NCBI GenBank assembly: GCA_905221605.1
Contig: CAJNDS010002503.1
Coordinates: 257,501 to 319,500 of the forward strand
Reading direction: 5' to 3'
Length of the DNA stretch: 62,000 bases
Source of the DNA: Symbiodinium natans
Lineage: Eukaryota > Sar > Dinophyceae > Suessiales > Symbiodiniaceae
Part shown: positions 50,901-59,900 of the stretch, piece by piece
How positions within the stretch are numbered: position 1 is the stretch's first letter
Layout of the letters: every line of letters starts with the position of its first letter
Position numbers and translations under genes: made by a program
Notes under the pieces: model-generated
The model's input: only the letters and a program-made list of their open reading frames with translations
Told to the model about the DNA's origin: nothing
The model's database searches: none

Positions 50901-53900
50901 CTCAAGATCGAGTCCTAGATGCCATGGAAGAGGACGAGGTGCGAGCAGATCGCCGGGGTCATGTCCGTGGTCGACTTGGCAACTTCTGTGTTTGGGAGGT
51001 TTGTACAGGTTTCAGGGGCATAAGCTGTGCGGCTGACGCGAGCTTCCGTCATAGGAAGCCTTTGCCATTGGGTCCCAAGGACGTCGTAAGATCCTGAGAA
51101 GGATGAGGCTCGTCAGCCAACCTCTGAGCCCTTCAAGCCCCAGAATCCCACAACCCCCCTATTGACCTGGTCAGGGAAGCCCAGACCCTGGCCTTCAGGT
51201 TCTATAGTCAGGGCCGACTCATTCATAAATGTCATAAGGTTCACTTCATATCTAGAATCCCCTTCTTCGTACTTAGACACCTGTGAACTTTTGCGGCCAG
51301 AGTAGGGCTGGTACACAGAGCTCGAGTAGGAGGTCAGCCACCAAGGAACTACAGCCACTTTCCAGCTCCTCGGCCCGGAAGGCTTTTGCAAATAATTACG
51401 TCCTGCGAATCGGAGCGCGCAATTTGGGGGGGAACATCTCTGGGCGGTTTCAAAAAATAGGGAAGCCGATTTTGGGGTGTTCAATCGGAGGTATCGCAGC
51501 AATATCTTTTGGGTGCATAAAAGGGGACTGCCTGGAGGATCCTGCATGGTGCGCCGAGCCTGCAAATAGCAGGCCCAAGTCCCTGAATGAGGACCCGTTT
51601 AATGCGACTTGGCCATATTCTTTGACGCGGGTGTGGTGTAGGGTTTAGGGTTTCTTCTGGTGCAGCTTTTCAGGATGTACTTGAGGCGTTAGGCGAGGAT
51701 CGTCAAGGCTCTTGGATTCCAGATTCGCGGTGATTGGGTTGTTGGGCTTTAACTTGAGCTTCGGTTAAATTAGGGCTTCTTAGGGTTCAGGCGTTTCAGA
51801 GGTGTGATGCTCCTTTGGGATTTCAGGGCCATGGGCTTTGGGTGTTGAGCGGATCTTGTGACGATTTAGGGGGGGGGGGGGGGGTTTCGCCCCAATCCCT
51901 GAACCCCACCCACTTATACGACATCACTTTTCGTGGCTTTGTGACAACCCCAAGCCCTCAAACCTGCTGGGCCGAGCAAGCTGGGCCTGCACTCTGCACC
52001 CTGCGCCTTGAACTTCATATCAGCAGCCGGAAGCCTTGCAACCCTGAACTTGGGATGTTCCCCCTTATACTAACCACCCTTAACGTGGATTTTAATAGGG
52101 GGGGGGGGGGGGTACTATCATCCCTATTAAATTAAGGACTGCTAGTATAAGGGGGGAACATCCCAACCCTGAACCCGAAACCTTGTAAAGCTCTATTGAA
52201 CACAGATGTCGCAAAGTCGCTTGGAGCCCAGGTTCTTGCAGAGGAGCTGGCCGTAGAAGACTGCAAGATAGGCTTCGAGGTTGCGACCGAACTGCTGGAG
52301 ACTGTCACTTGGCCACCAAATGTTGGGCTTTGCATTCTCTAATTAACCTCAAAAGCCCTAAACCCCAAACCCTGGTGGGCTCGCAGGGCTTTCGCGTTTG
52401 GGCCCTATAGTGCTATGAACCCTAAACGCCCTAAACCCTAAATCCTGAACCCGAAGCCGGTGCATACATTAGGACTTGGTCTTCGCCTCGTGCGGGAGCC
52501 TGGTAAAAGGCACCCCCGATGGCGGCTTCGTGGACACCGACGGTCTCTTGAGGCTTGAACCTGAGCGTGGGGTTAGGGCTGAAGGGTTTGGGGTTTCGGC
52601 AGGGTGTGGACTTTGGGCTTATGGGTTGGGGGTTTCGGCAGGGTTGTAGAGCTTAGGGCTTGCCCCAGACCCTCGAGACTTCTTCGAAAAAAGTTTCTCT
52701 TTCGCCCTGAACCCGCAACCCGAGCCAACCAGAAGCCTTCCCAGAAGCGCGGGCAGGTGGGCAAAAGTGAGTAAAGCCTTGAATCCCCAAAACCCGAAGT
52801 TATAAACCCGAAGTTTTGATAAACATCCCTCAACCCTGGAGATGCCAGATTCTCGGCCCATAACCTTAGGGTTTAGGGTTTAAGGGTTTAGGGTTTAGGG
52901 TTTAGGGTTTAGGGTTTAGGGTTTGGGGTTTGGGGTTTAGGGTTTATGGTTTAGGGTTTAGGGTGCCTAGACTTCTAGACCCTATGAACCCTACACTGGC
53001 CGTATCAGGCTCGAGGGCTTTTGGGTTTTGTTGGTGTGGGGGGCTTTTGGCTGCTCTAGAGGTTCATTGTAGTGTGACCCCTCCGTTCGGGGCACTCCCT
53101 CTCGATTGACCGCCTAAGGCTCACCTGCACGTACCGACCCTAGACCCCCAAGAATCCCAAAACCTACACCCTGGGATGTTCCCCCTTATACTAACAGTCC
53201 TTAGTAGGGATTCTAGTACCCCCTCTCATCATCCCTCGTCAGGACTGTTTGTATAAGGGGGAACATCCCAACGTACACCCTATAAGCTTGCCTACAAGAC
53301 AAAAGAGCTGACGCTGAGCCTAAACCGGCGCCTCCTTTCTAAAGGAAAATGGCCCTAAACATATTCCTGTTATATGTAGTATACATATAAACACCTATAC
53401 CGTCCCTAGTCAACCGGCCTTCCTGGAGGCTGGTTCAGGTCGTGCGTGTGCCCCTCTTGCCGGACATGAACGAAGATGAGGCGCAGCATGATCCCAAACT
53501 CCTTCTGAAACCCCTCTGGCAGCTCAGCACAGGCGAGCTCTACTCTGCAGCCTACAGTGTGTCCGCTAAACCCTAAAGTCCTAAAACCTAGAGCCCTACA
53601 CCCTAAGCCCTTTATGTCTCGCAGACCCGAATCAACCTGTAAATCCCCGCCCAGTCACACCTCGAGCCAAGAAAAGATGTAAACACGACTGGAGCCCATG
53701 GGTTGATTGAGATTCAGAGTTAAGTTTCGGGTTTAGGGCTTCTCGGGTTTCGGGTTCCGGCTTATAGGGTTTAGGGTGTAGGGCTCGTAGGGTTTAGGCT
53801 TTAGGACGTAGGGTTCATTTAGGACCTAGGGCATAGAGGTTAGGGCTTATAGGGTGGTGGGTTTCGGGCTTGCAGGGTTTAAGGGTACAGGGCTCATAGG

Positions 53901-56900
53901 GTTTAGGGTTCACGCTGCGAGGTGGCGGATGTACTCTTCGACACCGTGCTTCTTGGATTGGTTATGCTATATCTTATTTAGCTTATCATCTGTTGTATAT
54001 TTTTGTATATGTATAATATGTATATATATATATATATCCCATTGCATACATGTACGATGTACGTTGTACCGTAGATGTTATATGTCGTTTTCGTGATTTC
54101 AGATTATATATGTTAGATGCTAGAAGTACAAGATGTTCTTTGTTGTCTACCACACACTTCCTGCGGTTGGGTGTGGTCAGGCTTTACCCCCCTCCCCCCC
54201 CAAAAAAAAAAAATAAACACACACACACAGAGAAAAAATAAAGCAAGAACACAAAACACAAATGAGTAAGGGCCCAACAAGTACTCCCGAATGCGCAAGT
54301 CCTACACGGCCCTGCTAAATTGAGCTTCAGATCGCATCGAAGGCTTGCCAAAGTGGTGAAGTCTCAGGCGTGGATGAAGGACCCGCGCGCTCTGTCCCCA
54401 AACCTTTGTCATAGTTGGGCAACATTTTATATGTTTCAGGGTACTTAAAACCAATACGGAATAGAACTTTAAACTTTTAATGCTCTCCCAACCCCAAGCC
54501 TGGTAGGGTCTTGGACCTCTGGGGGCTTTACGGCACGTTTTGCTGGCGCAATTGTGATTTGATAGCTACTAACTGTTAGTTCATATGTTCGAAGTGTTCA
54601 GGTTATTTGCAGAGAATGGGTTGCTAACTACTTATGAATCATTGGAATCGCGTTTGTTGTTTTTTGGTTACGAGTGGCTAGCTCCTTAACCACTAGTTCT
54701 GAGTCATTCAGTACTTGAAGCCACTTGCAAGTTCGACTACTTAAAAACTCGATGACTGGAACACTTGCTCTTACGATTGTTGTGGCATTTTCAAAGGCCA
54801 TTTTATTGCCTGTTTGTTCTTACTAGAGCTTTTACTATAGCCTTTAGTGATACCATGTTTTTTTGCTACTGCTTGTGCAAGTCGTGGTATGATGACTTCT
54901 GCCAAGGCTAGTACAGTTGCCCATTTTCTAGTTGCTGTCATTGCTATTCTGTCTATGAGTATCAGTGTGTATTTATGTCTGTCAACGACGAAGACTACTA
55001 TAATTTGCATGGTAATTCGTTCTTAGTCTTATTGTGATTATTATTCTTATTCCTCTTATTATTCTTCTTCTGACTTTTTTGTACTTCTGTGGCCTGGTGG
55101 GCGGCGGGGCATTGCCAGAACGAGCACAAACGATGTGAGCCTGTTAGAATTGTTGCGGAGTGAGGGTTGCCCCGGATCCCAGCGACTACGACCCTTTCGT
55201 GTGGATAACCTCGTGCCCCAATGCTAGGCAGCTGTGTTCAGTGCTTACAGAGCTGAAGGCTTATGCTTGGGTTTCTAGTTTGCGTTGTGTGTGTGAGAGA
55301 TGGCATTCCACGAGGTCACTCTGGGTTCCTATTGAGTTCCCCTACCTTATGTACCACTCTGTCTAAACTCACGTTTGCGGTTTAGGGTTTGAAGTTTAAG
55401 GAGTCCTGAATCCCAGAAAAAAGCAGGAGACGGGCACTTTGCCCCATGTCGGGGTCCTCAGTCAGGGTGATCGTTTCAGGCCGCGTACATGGTCTCGCGT
55501 ATGGTTTCAGCGCTTGGGGTCTTCACCCTAGAGTTGCGGGCTGGTCTCGGGTCTATAGGACGGACAGCCTTGTTTCCTTGTGGGGCATTCGCAGCAAGTA
55601 GCCATTGCCCCGCTTTCCTCCTCCTCCTCCTCCAGAGAAGTCGGGATGTTCACGTTGCCCTGCTGTGCGAGCAGCAGCGAAGATTGGAAGTGCCACTTAC
55701 ACTTGGGTTTAGGGTCTTGTCTAGAGTCTAGGGTTCAGGATTCAGGGTTCAGGGTTCAGGGTTCAGGGTTTAGGGTTTAGGGTTTAGGGTTAACCCATCT
55801 TTCTAACGGCAGAACAGGGCTTCGAGGGGTTTCGGCCTTTGGGCTGCTTCTTTGGGGGATTGGGGATCCCAAATGATTTGCACTTTATCGTGTCCCAGAT
55901 GGTTCTCCCCAACGCCGAAGCGACACCCACAATATAGGGGCCTTAAGAATTAGAATGGGGTCTTGGGGGTTATTACAGTATACTTGTGTAGAAACCAGAA
56001 GGAAACACCACTTGTAGTTGTTCCGGCCCCTCTAGTAACCCTTTGCACCACATGCACCCGAAACTCTCATCTGGAACGCAGGGCCCTTAGCGTGGCCTTG
56101 GTTTCAAGGGATGTAAAGAGATCCGAAGTATTGGCCCGATTTATTTTGTATAGTATAGTGCAATCTACGGGGTATCATATACACAACAGGGGACTCAAAT
56201 GAAGGGCCCATACTTCGGAGCCCCTGTAAACCCTAACCCTAAACCCTAAACCCTAAACCCTAAACCCTATAAGCTCTAAGCCGCATGAGAAGACGAACCT
56301 GACGCCCAGGGACTTGTGCTGCTTTAGGGTTTTGGGGTTATAGGGTTTACAGGGTTCATAGGGTTTATAGGGTTTATAGGGTTTATAGGATTTTTAGGGT
56401 TTTTAGGGTTTTTAGGGTTTTTAGGGTTTTTAGGGTTTTTAGGGTTTTTAGGGTTTTTAGGGTTTTTAGGGTTTTAGGGGTTTTAGGGGTTTTTAGGGGT
56501 TTTTAGGGGTTTTAGGGGTTTTAGGGTTTTTAGGGTTTTTAGGGGTTTTAGGGGTTTTAGGGTTTTAGGGTTTAGGGTTTACGCCAAGCTGTTGAACATC
56601 GACTGCAACGACCGGGTCTAAAATGTAGGATCTGTGGCCAGTTTCTGTCCTTATTCTTGTTCGCCAAAGCCCTTAAAGCCCCCAAGCTCAAAGCCTCGCA
56701 CCTCCACCGAGGACTTCATAATCTTCTGCTGGCTTCCCCCTGTCGGAGCCTACCAGGTGTGCATCCATTTCTTTTGGGCCTGAGGATTCGGATGTAGACA
56801 TAAGCCCCAACACACCAAACCTCCTTTTGACAACCTCAAACCCTATAAGAAGCACAGTTCCCTTGAAGCAGCACTGCAAGAAAGCCACGCCCTAAACCCG

Positions 56901-59900
56901 AAACACAAACCCTAATCCGCAAAGAAGGCAAACACCCAAGCAGTTTCTAGCAGGGACCCGGCTTGACCTTCAATCCAGCGCTTATGGTTTAGGGTTTAGG
57001 GTCCTGCTTAGGGTTTTTGGGGGAGTTTCAGTGTCTTGTGTCGGGTTCACCAGGTGGCTTGTCCGCCCTGGGCCCACATACAAACCGGTAACGGCTACCC
57101 ACGCTTACACGCTTAAGAAAGAGTTAAGGGTTCAGGGCTTAGGGTCAGCTACATAGGACAGGGGGCTACTTCACCTCCGAAATAGGCCACTGCCGCCCAA
57201 ACCTAGTCCACTAGTCTACCGGCTGTCTGGGGAGCTTCAGGATTTTTTGCTTTTCTCATCACAAGGGAGCCTATTCATACATGCTTTTCACTTGGGTTTC
57301 AAGCAACTCAGCTGGCTAGACCTCAACCCTAAACCCCTGTTCTCAATCTTGGCGCGTGAGAGGCATGCCTGACTGAGACTGATGCCCTCTTGTGGACGGA
57401 GCCCTCGGCAATGTGGAGGGCGGCTGTAAGAGAGGGAGTTGAGGGCTGGAAGACGAGGGATGTCTTGGCTGAAGACGCAAACAGTAAAACCTTGCATAAT
57501 TCATTGACCAAGTTTCGCAGTCTACATCCTAGACGATGTGTTTCCATTCTTCGAAGGGGATTGAGAGTGACAGATGAAGGGTTTGGCATGAGGTAGTTTG
57601 AGGAATCAGGCTTAGGTCTGGTGAAGTGGCGAATGAAAAGAAAGGAGGAGCCAGAACCCCGCGGCCCTCAAGCCTGAAACCTGAACGCTAAGCCCTAGAG
57701 CAAAAGTGGCCCGCGCCCACTTTCTGGGCTCCGCAAGAAGCCCTATAAGCTTAATGATGCCTTGGCCCCGAAGAAAGTGTGCACTGCAGGTGTTGGTTGC
57801 CAGCTTGCCCAACCCAAGCCCTGCGAAACCCTACTAAACTATACCCTATAAGTCCTACAAAGCCCGAAGCCCTACACCTAAACCCTACACCCTAAACCCT
57901 AAACCCCAAACCCTAAACCCTGAACTCTGAACCCTAAGCCCTAAACCCTATTCGGGGATCCAGGGGCTCAACAGCGACGTTGCAGGAGGCGCTGATCTTT
58001 AACGTCCGTGCGGGCGGCTGGCCCTTCAGCCTTGTGGTGAAAGTCCCCGAAAAGCCTTGCGAGGCGCTTAGAGGCTCAGGGTTTCGGGTTTAGGGTTTAG
58101 GGTTTAGGGTTTAGGGTTTAGGGTTTAGGGATGTTAGGGTTTAGGGTATATAGGGTTTAGGGATGCTCCGGGGCTGAAAGCTTGGAGCTTTCAGGGTTTA
58201 GGGTCTTGGGAAGACGCAGAGTTTTAGAGCTTAGGCTCTCTAGGCTTCAGCCTTAGGGGATCAGGCCTCGGTTTAGGTTGGGTATCCCCCCCCAAACGAA
58301 CAGTCCTTCATCGGGATTATAGTACCCCCTATGATAATCCCGATTAAGGACTGTTGGTACATGGGGTACCTGTTGATGGTTCTTTGCGGGTAAACTTTTT
58401 TGATTAGGGTTTAGGGTTTAGGGTTGTTGGTCCTACGTTATACTGGGGCTCCCAGAGAGTCAACTTAAGTCAAGCAGTTTGGGGCTATGTGGCTCAGCCT
58501 TGAGGACCCACGAGCTCGCATCCAAATGAGGCGGCTCGCTGTTGCTGGGGTTTAGGGTTTAGTTTGGCCTCAAGACTCAACTGCTAGGGCCTGTTAGGGT
58601 TCTAAACCGGAGGGTATAGGGTCCCTAGACCGCGCGCAGGAGTCACCGACACCAAGAAAGGTATATTGATACAGGCATCAACCTCAACCCGCACGGACCC
58701 GGAGCCCTAAACCCTGGCAAAAACGCAGATCCTTCGAATTCTGCTGCCTCGCAAAGCACACACGGAACGCGCTGAGGCAGCATTTTCCCCAGGAACTTTG
58801 GCCTTCGCAACTTCCGCCACGAGAAGCCCGACTACTTCACCGAGGTAAACTTCTTCCTCCACCCCGAGGCCTCTTTCGGAACAGCCTTCCACCAAATCTT
58901 CAGAGGGGTCCCCTCCCCCCCCTCCCCTTGATGTGAAAAATCTCCGGGCCGAAAAACACTTGCAATGGTGGGGGGGAGGGGGAATATCGGATGGGGTTCC
59001 AGAGGGTTCTGACAGGGGCCTTCGGGGGGCTGCTTCGCATGGTGCTTCAGGACTTCCAGGACGAGGACGAGGACGAGGTCTTCGCGTGGGATCTCTTCAA
59101 CGACGATGCAAGCGAGGCAGAGAGCTTCCCAGAGGACGAGGGCATCGAGATCGCAGAGGCTGACGTCGCAACCCTTGTGGCGCTGGCCATCTCCATGGTA
59201 GAGTCCATGATCGAGCATCAGGCAAAGCGAGTGAGAGAGCCCGCTGTCGGATCGTGCGGCTTTTTCGACCAAGCATCGCTCGACGACAGCTTCTTCAGCA
59301 TAGAAGACCACCCCTTGCTCGACTTTTTGCCTCATGGCACTCCGCGTTCCCCCACACAGGCAAGTATCGAAGCCTGGGGCTTTTCTTGTCGCGGGGAGCA
59401 GACGTCACGCGGAGAAGCTTCATCACGGGTCTACTTGCAAGCTCTTGGGATCAAGGGAATTCAGCTGCATCATCTTGGTATGGATTGCCTGAGGCATCCT
59501 TATCCCCTGGATTGCCCAAGGCATCCTTATCCCCATGGCAGTACGTCTTCCATGCAACATCCTCTGGCAGCCCTGGGCTGCGAAAGTAGCGGACTTCCAC
59601 CGGCAATTCCCTGCTGGTGATTCCGGTGCCTAGTAGGGGTCGGAGAGTCGGCCGATCTTGGTGTGTACAGCCCACCGTCAGCCCCGTAACGCATAGGAGT
59701 CTACGCCTTTAGGAGAAGCCCTCTTTGACCAACAACTCTCATCCTGACATTGAAACATCCTGCGCCAGCAACCCTAAACCCTCCGTACTGTAAGCTTTGA
59801 AGCCCGACCTGATTTTTTTAGGCTCCTATGTCTAGAGGGGCAAAAGTTGTACAGCTGTACAGAGATGGAACACTCAACCCCGAACAAAGGTGTCAGTGCA

